Positions 8,603-18,300 of a DNA stretch of 64,000 nucleotides are shown one piece after another. The notes under the pieces were generated by a model that had not been told where the DNA came from, ran no database searches, and worked only from the letters and a program-made list of their open reading frames with translations. Each line of letters opens with the position of its first letter. The first letter of the stretch is position 1. The translations under genes were made by a program, and so were the position numbers. Source of the stretch: Variovorax sp. dw_308 (GTDB lineage Bacteria; Pseudomonadota; Gammaproteobacteria; Burkholderiales; Burkholderiaceae_C); the NCBI RefSeq assembly GCF_019207085.1, contig NZ_JAATOM010000017.1, forward strand, positions 84,114 to 148,113, read 5' to 3'.

Positions 8603-9283
8603 TTAACGCGCTTCCCGCTGCACATCGGCGTCGAAACTCACGCCGGCCTGCGTGAGCCCTTGCCACGCCGGGTAGGTGGTCGCGAAGTCGCTCACGATGC
8701 GCTCGAGCGGCATGTCGTCGTATGCGCCGCGTTCTCCGACGTACTCCATGTGCTGCCGCCCTTCGCCGTCGAAAGGGTGGTAGAGCGAATCGGCACGCCC
8801 ATCCCATTCAAGCGGCAACAGGCCAAAGCGCTGGCACAACTCGACGTTGAACGCGGGTGTGGACTTGATCCAGGCACCCTGCAGCCACAGTTCGGCGTAG
8901 CCGTGCCAGATGAAGACGTCCGTCTGCATGGTCTCGCGCATGCGCTGCGTCGACAGGTGATTGCGTACGTCAGCGTAGCCGACCCGCGCGGGAATTCCGG
9001 CGGCCCGCGCAGCCGCCGCGAGGAGGGCGGCCTTGGGCACGCACCAGCCATACCCCTGTTCGATCACCTGGCTCGCCCGCATGCCTTGCAGGGACAAGTC
9101 GATGCGGTACGGGTCGTAGCGGAAGCGATCGCGCACCGCGTAGTAAAGAGACACGGCGCGCTCGCGATCGTCGGCGCCCTGCGCGTGCGTGGCCGCGAAG
9201 TCGACGACGCTGGGGTGGTCACTGTCGATCAGCGCGGTCGCTGCGAGGGTCGCCCTGGTCGGGCCTGGAGTCGTGATTTGCAT
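8603..9283 (-). CDS. Transglutaminase-like domain protein
   Basis: A 226-residue protein of the bacterial transglutaminase-like (papain-fold) superfamily. Cys81 lies in 'GYGWCVPKAALLAAAARAAG' and His127 in 'FIWHGYAELWLQG', the expected Cys-His pair. The third catalytic position is not a clear Asp: the segment reads 'AWIKSTPAFNVELC', as in a known subgroup with 'TPAFN'. Such proteins are usually peptidases or amide-bond enzymes rather than true cross-linkers. No signal peptide is evident. It is divergent from the MFS transporter gene, with 136 bases between the two starts. Confidence 0.85.
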   Translation of the reverse strand: MQITTPGPTRATLAATALIDSDHPSVVDFAATHAQGADDRERAVSLYYAVRDRFRYDPYRIDLSLQGMRASQVIEQGYGWCVPKAALLAAAARAAGIPARVGYADVRNHLSTQRMRETMQTDVFIWHGYAELWLQGAWIKSTPAFNVELCQRFGLLPLEWDGRADSLYHPFDGEGRQHMEYVGERGAYDDMPLERIVSDFATTYPAWQGLTQAGVSFDADVQREAR

Positions 9284-9419
9284 TCCCGATATTTACCAGA
9301 AGCCCGATCCATCGGTTCGACAGGCATCTGCATCCCCTGATTCGAGGGCGGGCAGACGCCACGACGTGAAGCGCATCCGGATAGGGCAATATCGAAGAGT
9401 GCCTATTCCAACTCGCCCC

Positions 9420-10643
9420 ATGCCGTTGCCCGCGTCGCTGCAAGTCGCCTTGCCCCTGGTCATCCTCGCGTTCGGCCACACGCTTTCAAACCTCATTCGC
9501 ACCTTGCCCGCCATCGCCACCGATGTCATGTCCGCCGACATCGGCACGACGACCGGCTACCTCGGTGTGCTCACCGGCGCCTACCATCTTTTCTTTGCGC
9601 TCGGGCAGATTCCGGCGGGCGTGATGCTGGACAGGCTGGGGGTCAGGACGGTGTCCCTGTCACTGTTCGCGATCACGGCGCTCGGCGCGATCGCCGGGGC
9701 GCTCGCGCAAGACGCCTTCGGTTTTTTCGCGGCCCAGGCTCTGTTGGGCATCGGCTGCTGCGGCATGCTGCTGTGCCCCTTCACCTTGGCCGCCAAGACC
9801 TTGCCGCCGGCACGCTTCGCGATGTGGTCGGGATTGATCCTGAGCATCGGCAACAGCGGCATGTTGTTGTCCGCCACGCCCATGGCATGGCTCATCGAGC
9901 ATCACGGCTGGCGCGCCAGCTTCTGGGTTTCGGCTGCGATGGCGGTCGGCATCGGTGCGCTGGTTGCCCTGGTCGTGCCGGCCATGACAAAGCCAACGGC
10001 GACAGCGCCTTCGCTCGAGCTGAAGACGGAGTTCCAGGAGGTGCTGCGGATGACCGCTTCGCTTCCCATGCGCGGGCCGGTGCTGCTGGCCTTCACCTCA
10101 CTGGCCGCCGCGCTCGCGGTGCGCGGCGTGTGGGGCGGCCCGTGGTTCATGGAGGTCCAGGGACTGACGCGGATCGAGGCCGGCAACGCCCTCATCCCGC
10201 TGACGCTCGCGTTGGCGATCGGGCCGCTGGTTGCAGGCGCCATCGACAGGGTGACCGGAGCCCGGCGTGTCTTGCTCGCGGGCAGCCACCTCGTGGCAGG
10301 CCTGCTGTTGCTCATCGTCGTTGCTGCAGCGCCGGGAGGCTGGCTGCAAGGCGGCTACGTGGGCTCGCCGTCATTCGATGCGTGGATCTTCTTTGCCTTC
10401 GGCTGCTGCATTTCGACGCAACCCCTGCTCTTCGCGATGGGTCAATCGTCGACGCCGAAGGAGAAGTCCGGCAAGGCTCTCGCGGCGCTGAACCTGATGT
10501 TCTTCTGCGGCACCGCCTTTCACCAACTCATGAGCGGATGGATTGCGTCGACGCTCGGGCTGGTCACGGTGTTCTTCTATTTCGCCATGGCCCTGGCCGG
10601 GTCAACCTTGCTCTTTCTCCACTACACGCGCCGCCGGGCCTGA
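9420..10643 (+). CDS. MFS transporter
   Basis: A 407-residue, 12-TM major facilitator superfamily permease. The loop 2-3 signature appears as 'GVMLDRLGVRTVSL' (G-x-x-x-D-R-x-G-x-R). The start at 9420 is chosen because hydrophobic TM1 begins directly after it; the same frame is open upstream to 9189 but that part is non-hydrophobic and overlaps the divergent gene. The family exports or imports small organic molecules by proton coupling; neither substrate nor direction can be deduced. A cytoplasmic loop rich in Thr/Glu separates the two six-helix halves ('TKPTATAPSLELKTEFQEV'). Confidence 0.9.
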   Translation: MPLPASLQVALPLVILAFGHTLSNLIRTLPAIATDVMSADIGTTTGYLGVLTGAYHLFFALGQIPAGVMLDRLGVRTVSLSLFAITALGAIAGALAQDAFGFFAAQALLGIGCCGMLLCPFTLAAKTLPPARFAMWSGLILSIGNSGMLLSATPMAWLIEHHGWRASFWVSAAMAVGIGALVALVVPAMTKPTATAPSLELKTEFQEVLRMTASLPMRGPVLLAFTSLAAALAVRGVWGGPWFMEVQGLTRIEAGNALIPLTLALAIGPLVAGAIDRVTGARRVLLAGSHLVAGLLLLIVVAAAPGGWLQGGYVGSPSFDAWIFFAFGCCISTQPLLFAMGQSSTPKEKSGKALAALNLMFFCGTAFHQLMSGWIASTLGLVTVFFYFAMALAGSTLLFLHYTRRRA

Positions 10644-10845
10644 AGCACTGCTGTAGTCGGCCAATTTGTCAGCTGAGTCGCGCGGGACGCGCGCTTTGCG
10701 CCCATGTCCGGCCTGTTGCCAACTCGCTGGCAGCTGCATCTTCGTCGCTCGTGTGAGCAAGTTCCTACGAGGCGCCATGCGCGCGACTGACAGAGTGCGA
10801 CGGGGGAGGGGAGAAAGCTTGAGGCTTGTTTTAGGAGCTGATCGA

Positions 10846-11211
10846 ATGGCTTACATAGACGGGTTCGTCATCGCCGTCCCCACGGCCAACAAGGCCAGGT
10901 TCATCGAGCACGCGAACAAGGGTGACTCCGTCTTCCTGGAGCATGGTGCGACTCGCGTTCTCGAGTGTTGGGGGGATGACGTCAAGGCGGGCAAGCAAAC
11001 CGATTTTCGGCGTGCAGTCCAGGCGAAGGACGATGAAACGGTCGTCTTCTCCTGGATCGAGTGGCCGGACAAGGCGACGCGCGACGCCGCGATGGACAAG
11101 GTCATGAAGGACCCGCGCCTCGATCCCAAGACCAACCCGATGCCCTTCGACGGCATGCGAATGATCTTCGGCGGGTTCACGCCCGTGGTGGACCTTGGCA
11201 ACCCGCGCTGA
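10846..11211 (+). CDS. DUF1428 family protein
   Basis: A 121-residue protein matching the DUF1428 (dimeric alpha/beta-barrel-like) family: starts 'MAYIDGFVIAVP', contains 'FLEHGATRVLECWGDDV' and 'VVFSWIEWPDKATRD', and ends with 'FDGMRMIFGGFTPVVDLG'. Family members are small stress-associated proteins without an established activity. The ATG at 10846 has a good AGGAG about 9 nt upstream; the longer frame to 10666 lacks this. The ~200 bases upstream contain no gene I can support. Confidence 0.9.
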   Translation: MAYIDGFVIAVPTANKARFIEHANKGDSVFLEHGATRVLECWGDDVKAGKQTDFRRAVQAKDDETVVFSWIEWPDKATRDAAMDKVMKDPRLDPKTNPMPFDGMRMIFGGFTPVVDLGNPR

Positions 11212-11347
11212 GACACCGCCTCGTCAGGGACTTCGATGCGGCAAGTGCGCCCGTCAAGGCGATCGACGCAAGAACCTCTGGTGATCGCGTCGCGACAGAG
11301 GCCAGCGCAAGCCGATTGGAGGCGCCTTTGAACAAGGAATTGAAGCA

Positions 11348-11662
11348 ATGGAACCGATGCAGCCCATGAAACCCATGAAACCGATGGAGGCCATGAAGCC
11401 GATGGCCCCGCCGGACAGCAGCTGGTGGCCGAAAGGGCTCAGCGACCCGTCGAGTAGCGGCCAGCAGGACGGCATGCGCTATGCATTCTTCCCGGCGCAA
11501 AGACGCCTGGCTGTGGAGCGCGATGGCCGCCTGGCGCAATACGAAACCGGCGACCATCGCATCACGGGCGTGTCGCAGACCGGCGGATCCGCCCCCGGCG
11601 GTGCCACGTTCACGAGCCAGAACGGGGAGGTCGACTTGTCGACGCTCAAGCGTGCAGATTGA
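11348..11662 (+). CDS. Small protein with N-terminal Met-Pro repeat
   Basis: A 104-residue protein whose first 19 residues place Met at every third position, mostly in M-x-P triplets (MEPMQPMKPMKPMEAMKPM). A folded part follows: 'WWPKGLSDPSSSGQQDGMRY', then 'FFPAQRRLAVERDGRLAQYE' and 'FTSQNGEVDLSTL', which looks beta-rich. The ATG has AAGGA about 9 nt upstream. Comparable Met-Pro-rich small proteins occur in other proteobacteria, but I know of no assigned function; a methionine-rich tail could bind Cu(I) or Ag(I) or act as a methionine-sulfoxide sink (speculation). It is separated from DUF1428 by 136 bases and is convergent with the permease gene. Confidence 0.75.
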   Translation: MEPMQPMKPMKPMEAMKPMAPPDSSWWPKGLSDPSSSGQQDGMRYAFFPAQRRLAVERDGRLAQYETGDHRITGVSQTGGSAPGGATFTSQNGEVDLSTLKRAD

Positions 11663-11686
11663 AGTTCCAGCCGGGCACGCTGTTCG

Positions 11687-13399
11687 TCAGTGATCGAAAT
11701 GAAAGGCCACCGTCGCCCGCGGTCCGACTCGCCGTGACGACACGCGATCGGCAAACTGCCGCAGCAGGAACCCGGCCAGCCTGCGCTCGCCGTCGCCCGA
11801 GTCGATGATTTCCTCGATCGTCGGGCGCACCTGCGGCAACTCCAGTGCATCGCCGTCATAGGACACACGCAGGTCGAGGTTGAACTCGTCGAACGAGGCT
11901 TCGATGACCAGCGGTCCGTTGGCGACACCGCTCGACGCCAGCGTCTCGATGGACTGGACCAGGTTGAACTTGGCACGCACGATCACGTCGCGGCGCGCGC
12001 CCCACACGCCGCCCTGCATCTCAAGGAAATCCTCCAGCGCCTCCGGATCAAGCCCTCCGGGTTGCACCGTCATCGACACCGTCTTGCGCAGCCCGATGCG
12101 AAACAGCAGGTTGAGCCCGAGCCCCACCAGCGTGCCGAACACCATCGCGTTGCCGAGCGAGGCGCGCAGCCCCGGTGGCAGCACCACCAGGAAGCCCGGG
12201 TAGATCTCCACCGCCAGTCCCATCACGATCGACAGCCCGATCACCAGCGTCTTGCGCGCATCGAGCAGGCGCGAGGTCATGATGACCAGCCCGTTCAGCA
12301 CGATGAAGGTCGACGAGAACACCAGCGCCGCGCCCAGCACGGCGCGCGGCATCAGGTTGACCAGCAAGCCCAGCTTGGGCACAAAGGCCGCGACCAGCAG
12401 GATCGCCGCGATCGAGTAGCCCACGCGCCAGCTCGTCACGCCCGTGGCCGAGGCCAGACCCACCGCGCCGGTCGACGAGTTCATGCCATGTGCACCGAGC
12501 GCACCCGCGACGACGTTCCCGAGTCCGTCGGCCATCACGCCGCCGCCGACCGTGCGCATGTCGGCCCGCACCCAGTTGGCCTGGTTGGCCTTCTGCGAAG
12601 TGGTCACGTTGCCGATGGTCTTCAGCACCGCGGCGACGGCGCCGACCACGAAGGCCAGCAACAGGCTCGAGTGGAACGACCAGCCCGGATGCGACAGCCC
12701 CGGCAACGCCAGCAGCGGCGCGGCCGACACATGCGCCACCTCCACGCTGTCGAATCGCCCCAGCGCCCATGCAGCGAGGCAACCGGCCGTCAGCCCGATC
12801 AGCACGCAGTAAAGACGCAGCACGCCGCGCCCCCAGACGTTCAGCGCCACCATCAATCCCAGCGTCGCCAGCCCGAGCGTCATGTCGATGCCCGCGGGCA
12901 CGCCGCCGGCATCGACGGTGGTACCGACCGCCGTGCGAAGGCCGACCACGCCCACGGAGATCCCCGACAGCAGCACCACCAGCCCCGTGATCTCGGGCGT
13001 GAACAGCTTGCGCAGGTGTGGCAGACCGCGCGCCAGGATCATCTCGACCAGCCCGGCCACGATCGTCATGCCGAACACTGCGGACAGCCCGCCATGCTGC
13101 GCGGCGAGCATCGAGGGCACTACGTACACCACGCTCGGCGCAGGCTGGCACAGGAAGCCGGAGCCGATCCGCCGGAAGCGCATCACCTGCAGCACGGTGC
13201 CCACGGCCATCGCAAGCAACGTGAAGCTGACCATCGACGAAGCCACCTCGGGCGTCGCACCCGCGGCATGCGCCACCAGCACCGGATACACGAGATAGAT
13301 GAACATCAGGCCGACATGCTGAAGGCCGCTGAGAACATTCACGCCGAGGGGCGGCTTGTCGTCGACCCCGTAGAGGAGGCCAGCAGGCTTGTGCGACAT
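11687..13399 (-). CDS. NCS2-type nucleobase (uracil/xanthine) permease with C-terminal extension
   Basis: A 570-residue membrane protein. Residues 1 to about 440 form the NCS2 (SLC23) nucleobase-cation symporter core, with 'GLQHVGLMFIYLVYPVLVA' near the N-terminus and 'MNSSTGAVGLASATG' in the substrate-binding helix. The start at 13399 (MSHKPAGLLYGVDDKPPLG) fits the family; an upstream Met at 13498 would add a non-homologous tail. The last ~130 residues are cytoplasmic and unusual: 'KFNLVQSIETLASSG', 'NLDLRVSYDGDALELP' and 'GERRLAGFLLRQFADRV' resemble the N-box, D-x-G box and G-box region of a degenerate GHKL (RsbW-like) ATPase fold. The adjacent divergent amidase suggests purine- or amide-nitrogen scavenging (inference). 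Confidence 0.88.
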   Translation of the reverse strand: MSHKPAGLLYGVDDKPPLGVNVLSGLQHVGLMFIYLVYPVLVAHAAGATPEVASSMVSFTLLAMAVGTVLQVMRFRRIGSGFLCQPAPSVVYVVPSMLAAQHGGLSAVFGMTIVAGLVEMILARGLPHLRKLFTPEITGLVVLLSGISVGVVGLRTAVGTTVDAGGVPAGIDMTLGLATLGLMVALNVWGRGVLRLYCVLIGLTAGCLAAWALGRFDSVEVAHVSAAPLLALPGLSHPGWSFHSSLLLAFVVGAVAAVLKTIGNVTTSQKANQANWVRADMRTVGGGVMADGLGNVVAGALGAHGMNSSTGAVGLASATGVTSWRVGYSIAAILLVAAFVPKLGLLVNLMPRAVLGAALVFSSTFIVLNGLVIMTSRLLDARKTLVIGLSIVMGLAVEIYPGFLVVLPPGLRASLGNAMVFGTLVGLGLNLLFRIGLRKTVSMTVQPGGLDPEALEDFLEMQGGVWGARRDVIVRAKFNLVQSIETLASSGVANGPLVIEASFDEFNLDLRVSYDGDALELPQVRPTIEEIIDSGDGERRLAGFLLRQFADRVSSRRVGPRATVAFHFDH

Positions 13400-13574
13400 G
13401 CGGGTAGGTCCAGGAGTCGGCGGTGGCGTGCATTCTGTCTGGATCGGCGAGATCGTGCAGACAGGGCACTGGCAGGCTGTTGAAATACGATCCCGCAAAG
13501 CCCCGCCGCGGCCCCGACTCGTCTATCAACAGCCGGTTGGAACGTCTTCACACCACCCAAGGAGTTTCGAACCG

Positions 13575-14978
13575 ATGACCGACATCTGGCACTTGCCCGC
13601 TTCACGCGTAGCCGACCTGATCCGCCAGCGCAAGCTGTCGGCCATCGAGGCGGCGCAGGCTGCATTGGCGAGGCTCGATGCCGTCAACCCGAGGCTCAAC
13701 GCGGTCGTCGATTGCCGGCCGGACGATGTGCTGCGGCGCGCCGGCGCGATCGATGCGGCGCTCGCGCGGGGCGATGATCCCGGCGCATTGGCCGGCGTGC
13801 CGGTCACGGTCAAGGTCAACATCGACCAAGCCGGCTTTGCGACCACCAACGGTGTCACGCTACAGAAGGACCTGGTCGCCTCGACGAACAGCCCGGTGGT
13901 CGACAGCCTGTTGAAGGCCGGCGCGGTCATCGTCGGGCGAACCAATACGCCGGCATTCAGCTACCGCTGGTTCACCGGCAACATGCTGCATGGCGCCACG
14001 CTCAACCCGCGCGATGCGGCGCTGACGCCGGGCGGCTCGTCGGGCGGCGCGGCATCGGCGGTGGCGGCGGGGATCGGCCACATCGCGCATGGCACGGACA
14101 TCGCGGGGTCGATCCGTTACCCGGCGTATGCCTGCGGCGTCCATGGACTGCGGCCGACGCTGGGCCGCGTCGCAGTGTTCAACGCGGCCTTGCCGGAGCG
14201 CAGCATCGGCGGCCAGATCACTGCCGTGTCCGGGCCGATCGCGCGCACGGTGCACGACCTGCGGCTGGGCCTGGCCGCCATGGCGGCGCCGGACGCGCGC
14301 GATCCGTGGTGGTGTCCCGCGCCCCTGGTCGGCCCGGCCGCGCCGCGCATCGTCGCGATGTGCCTGCGGCCGGATGGACTGGACACGCAACCCGAGGTGT
14401 TGAGGGCCCTGCTCGATGCAGCTGATCGACTGCGTGACGCGGGCTGGACGGTGGACGAGGTCGATGCGCTGCCGCCGCTGCGTGATGCCGTCGAGAGCCA
14501 GGTCACGCTTTGGATGGGCGATGGCTACGAGGCCATGGTCAAGGCGGCGGAGCGCGAAGGGGACGCGGGCGCCATCACGGCGCTGGCTGGCCAGGCGCAC
14601 ATCGCGCGGGACATCACTGCCGCGCAGCTTTCCGCTGCCCTGGTCAATCGCGCGACGATCACGCGGCAATGGCAGGTGTTCCTGGCGCGCTATCCGGTAG
14701 TGCTGCTGCCGGTGTGCGCCGAATTGCCATTCACGGCTGACCTCGACATGCAAGGCGGCGAGGCTTACGCGCGCGTGTGGCAGTCGCAGCTGACGATGAT
14801 CGGACTGCCGCTCACAGGCTTGCCCGCGCTGACCGTGTCGACCGGCATGGTCGGCAACTGCCCGGTCGGCGTACAGCTTGTCGCGGGGCGTTTCCGTGAA
14901 GACCGCTGCCTGGCCGCGGGCGAGGCGATCGAGGCGCGCGGGGCGCCGCCGATGCCCGTGGTCGATCTGGTCGGCTGA
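13575..14978 (+). CDS. Amidase (amidase-signature family)
   Basis: A 467-residue amidase-signature hydrolase with an intact Ser-cisSer-Lys triad: Lys80 in 'VPVTVKVNIDQ', cis-Ser155 in 'TPGGSSGGAASAVAAG' and nucleophile Ser179 in 'DIAGSIRYPAYA'. These enzymes hydrolyse carboxamides to acid plus ammonia in the cytoplasm. The start at 13575 is preceded by GGAG at 13561-13564 and begins the usual 'DIWHLPASRVADLIR' helix. It is divergent from the NCS2 permease; an 'AAATACGAT' at about 13485 is a possible -10 region. The substrate is unknown. Confidence 0.92.
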   Translation: MTDIWHLPASRVADLIRQRKLSAIEAAQAALARLDAVNPRLNAVVDCRPDDVLRRAGAIDAALARGDDPGALAGVPVTVKVNIDQAGFATTNGVTLQKDLVASTNSPVVDSLLKAGAVIVGRTNTPAFSYRWFTGNMLHGATLNPRDAALTPGGSSGGAASAVAAGIGHIAHGTDIAGSIRYPAYACGVHGLRPTLGRVAVFNAALPERSIGGQITAVSGPIARTVHDLRLGLAAMAAPDARDPWWCPAPLVGPAAPRIVAMCLRPDGLDTQPEVLRALLDAADRLRDAGWTVDEVDALPPLRDAVESQVTLWMGDGYEAMVKAAEREGDAGAITALAGQAHIARDITAAQLSAALVNRATITRQWQVFLARYPVVLLPVCAELPFTADLDMQGGEAYARVWQSQLTMIGLPLTGLPALTVSTGMVGNCPVGVQLVAGRFREDRCLAAGEAIEARGAPPMPVVDLVG

Positions 14979-15058
14979 AAGCGCCCGAGCTTAGGCACGT
15001 GGCATTCCGGTCATCGCCGTCGCCGGATCGTTGAGGGCGGCATCCTCGCCAAACGCGT

Positions 15059-15184
15059 TCAGCGAGCGGCGGCGCCCTGCTGCTGGGCGCCTTGATGCGG
15101 AGCGCGCGACTGCGTGGAACTGGCAAGCAGCCATGCAACTGCAGTCGTGGTGAGGATCTTCGTGATGGGAGAGAGGTTGTTCAT
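15059..15184 (-). CDS. Possible small exported peptide, 41 aa
   Basis: A short frame starting MNNLSPITKILTTTAVAWLL, which has a charged N-region and hydrophobic core like a signal peptide, followed by a short Gln/Ala-rich tail. AGAAGA lies just upstream of the ATG and supports translation. It is too short for a firm call and I know of no homologue. The remaining bases between the amidase and the autotransporter contain no other gene. Confidence 0.35.
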   Translation of the reverse strand: MNNLSPITKILTTTAVAWLLASSTQSRAPHQGAQQQGAAAR

Positions 15185-15302
15185 TTCTTCTGGGTAGCGC
15201 GGATAACGGGTGTCCGGATGAGACAGCGCGAAGCTTAGTGGCGGCGCGTGTCGATGCCGTGACAGAAAAAGCCCCGTGGGACTGCAGGCTTGAGTCACAG
15301 GG

Positions 15303-15365
15303 GCAAGAAGCGGGACGCCGGGACAACACGCGCAGAGGTCCGAAAAATACGATTTGTGCAGCTTC
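15303..15365 (+). promoter_or_regulatory. Shared 63-bp promoter/leader element, copy A (autotransporter)
   Basis: This 63-bp block matches the block at 38075-38137 at 52 of 63 positions without gaps. Conserved parts are GCAAGAAGCGGGACGC, GGACAACAC, CGAAAAATACGAT and GTGCAGCTTC at identical spacing. TACGAT (15348-15353) could be a -10 hexamer with transcription beginning near GTGCAG. No good -35 stands 16-18 nt upstream, so the conserved upstream half may bind an activator. It ends 26 nt before the ATG at 15392. Confidence 0.6.
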
Positions 15366-15391
15366 GATCAACCGTTCAACCGCTGCACACC

Positions 15392-18300
15392 ATGCCCAAA
15401 CCAATGACTCCCGTGGGTCGCGTCGCGACCTTGCCATCCCCTGGGTTCACAACCTCTTGCGCCACGACCACCGCGAGCAAACGCTTCGGCATGCGCAAGC
15501 TTGTCGCCGCGCTCGCTCAGTCCGCCGTGCTGCTGCCGGCGGGCGGCGCGGCTGTCTACCTGAGCTCTACTGCGGCGCTCGCCGACAGCGGCCCCGCCTG
15601 CCAGAAGGGCAGCCCGACCGCCTGCCAGATCGTCTACACCGAAGCGGCGGCGGGCCACGGCGACACCGGAAGCTCCACGCCGACGATCATCAGCACCTTC
15701 ACCAATTCGCAGACGCTCACGGCTGTTCCTGGCCCCACCGGCTGGGGCGCGGTCCAGTTCGAAAGCCATGCCGGAAATGGTGGCGACGCGAACAGCGACG
15801 GGCAGGACGGCGGCGCCGGCGGCATGGGCAACACCGTCTCCGCCGTCACCGGCGCCGGCGTGACGGCCACTGGCACGAACACTGGCGGCATACTTCGCTT
15901 CACGGCCCAGGGCGGCGATGGCGGCGGAGGCCAGGGGGACCACGTCGGCAGCCCGGGCAGGAGCGGTGTCGGCGGCGGCGGCGGCGAGGTGGACGTGACG
16001 ATGAACGGCACCGTCACATCGACCGATCCCGGCTCGCCGGGCCTGTACGCGCTCTCGCAAGGCGGTTCGTCGCAACAGGGTGACTCGGGCTCCACGGGCT
16101 TCTTCGGCGCGAAGTCGGGCAATGGCGGCGGCAGCAATGCGATGACCGTGTCGATCGGCGGCACCATCACGACGGCCGGCACCGGCGCATCGATCAACGC
16201 AGTCGGCGGCAACGGTGGCACGGGCGTCGAGGACTCCAGCGGTGCTTCGGAAACCGAGGGGCGCGATGGCGGCGCCGGAGGCCCCTCGGTGCTGCCGATC
16301 CAGGTGACGGTGACGGGACGCGTCCAGTCCTCGGCCGCGGACGGTGTCGACGTGCTGGTGCAGGGCGGCAACGGCGGCGATGGCGGCAAAGGCGGCGAAG
16401 CGCCCTCGTCGTCAACCGGCGGCAACGGCGGCGACGGCGGATTCACGCCGGCCGCGACGCTGACGGTGTCGGGCAGAGTGGGCGGCGGCGTGATCGGCGC
16501 GCTGGTGCAGAACCGCGGCGGCTCGGGCGGCAACGGCGGCGCGTCGTCCAACAGCGGCACCTCGTCGGGCGGCGTCGGCGGCAACGGTGCCACCGCGGAC
16601 ACGTCGACGCTGATCTTGCAGTCGGGCGGCAGCATTGCCGGTGGGACGACCGGCGCATCGGCCGCATCGGGCGGCGGAGACGGTGGCACGGGTGGCGTCG
16701 GCGGCTTCACAAACGACACGAGCATGAGCGGCAATGGCGGCGCCGGTGGCGCGGGTGGCGCGGTGGTCGTCGACATCGGCCAGACACCGCAGAACCAGAC
16801 GCCCGTGAAAACCACGGTGAGCACGGCGCCGGGCGTGGCGGCCATCGGGGTCTCGGCGATCAGCTACGGCGGTGCCGGCGGCGCCGCTGCGGTCGACGCC
16901 GCGCAGAACTATGCGCATGGCGGCATGGGCGGCGCTGGCGGATTGGCGGGCATCGCGAGCGTGACGATCGAGGGCAACGGCTTGGTGACGACCCTGGGCC
17001 ACGACACGCCGACGACCTCGACGACCGTGTTGCCCGGCGTGCTCGTGCGCTCGAACGGCGGTGTTGGGGGCGCTGGCGGCAACACCGGGGCCGGCATGGG
17101 CAGCGCGGCCGGCGACGCGGGCATGGGCGGCGCCGGCAACACGGCCACGGCCATCATCAACGGCAGCGTGAGCACCAGCGGCAGTTATGCCTATGGTGTG
17201 CTCGCACAGAGCATCGGCGGTGCTGGCAATGCCGGCGGTGACGCGGACAGCGTGTTCGGCGCATACGGCGGCGCGTCGAAGAACGGTGGTGCGGGCGGCA
17301 ACGTCTACATGTCGGGGCAGGGCGGCAGCGTGACGACGAGCGGCACCGGCGCGGCCGGCATGGTGGCGCAGAGCGTCGGCGGTGGTGGCGGCGCGGGCGG
17401 CAATGCGCTCACGCTGGGAGGCGGCGGGGCGATCGGCGGCAATGGCGGCGCGGGTGGTAACGGCTTGAACGTGACGGCCGGGCTGCTGGCCACGGACGGC
17501 AACTCGGCGGCCCTCAACAACACCATCGTCACGCACGGAGACTCGTCGACCGCGCTGATCGCGCAGAGCATCGGCGGGGCCGGCGGCAATGGCGGCAACT
17601 CGCTGGTCGTGGGCACGGTGCTGCCCTCGATCTCGATCGGCGGCGACGGCAAGAGCGGCGGCATCGGCGGCACGGTCAACGTGCAGAACGACGGCCTCAT
17701 CACCACCAGCGGACAGCAGTCCGGCGGCATCGCGGCGCAGAGCGTGGGCGGCGGCGGCGGCAACGGTGGTGCCAGCGTGGCGATCAACGCCGGCGTGCAG
17801 GTGTCGACCTCGTTCGCGCTTGGCGGCGCGGGCGCGACGGGCGGCACCGGCGGCGTCGTGAATCTCACCAGCAACAACCAGGTGTCGACCTACGGCGCGG
17901 ACGCGTTCGGCCTCAAGGCGCAAAGCATCAGCGGCGGCGGCGGGCAGGGCGGCACGGCATTGGCGACGGCGATTGCGCTCGGCGGCGATCCGGAGTTTCC
18001 GACCACGTCGGTGAGCATCGGTATCGGCGGCAGCGGAGGCGCGGGCGGCGACCAGAGCAAGAGTCCTGTCACGGTCACCAACAACGGCCTGATCACGACG
18101 GCGGGCGATGGCGCCATCGGCATCCTTGCGCAGAACGTCGCGGGCGGCGGCGGCAACGGCGGGGATTCGACTGCATCCTCGTATGCCAACGGCGGCGACA
18201 AGGAGAGCACCAACGTCAGCGTGAGTTCGAGCGTCGGCGGCAAGGGCAAGGGCGGCGGCACCGGCGGCGCGGTCAGGGTGAACAACAACGCGCTGGTCGT

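Noticed and set aside
12062..13483. 473-codon frame opposite the NCS2 permease
   Set aside because: His/Arg/Gln-rich product typical of an antisense shadow in GC-rich DNA; the permease on the other strand is clearly real.
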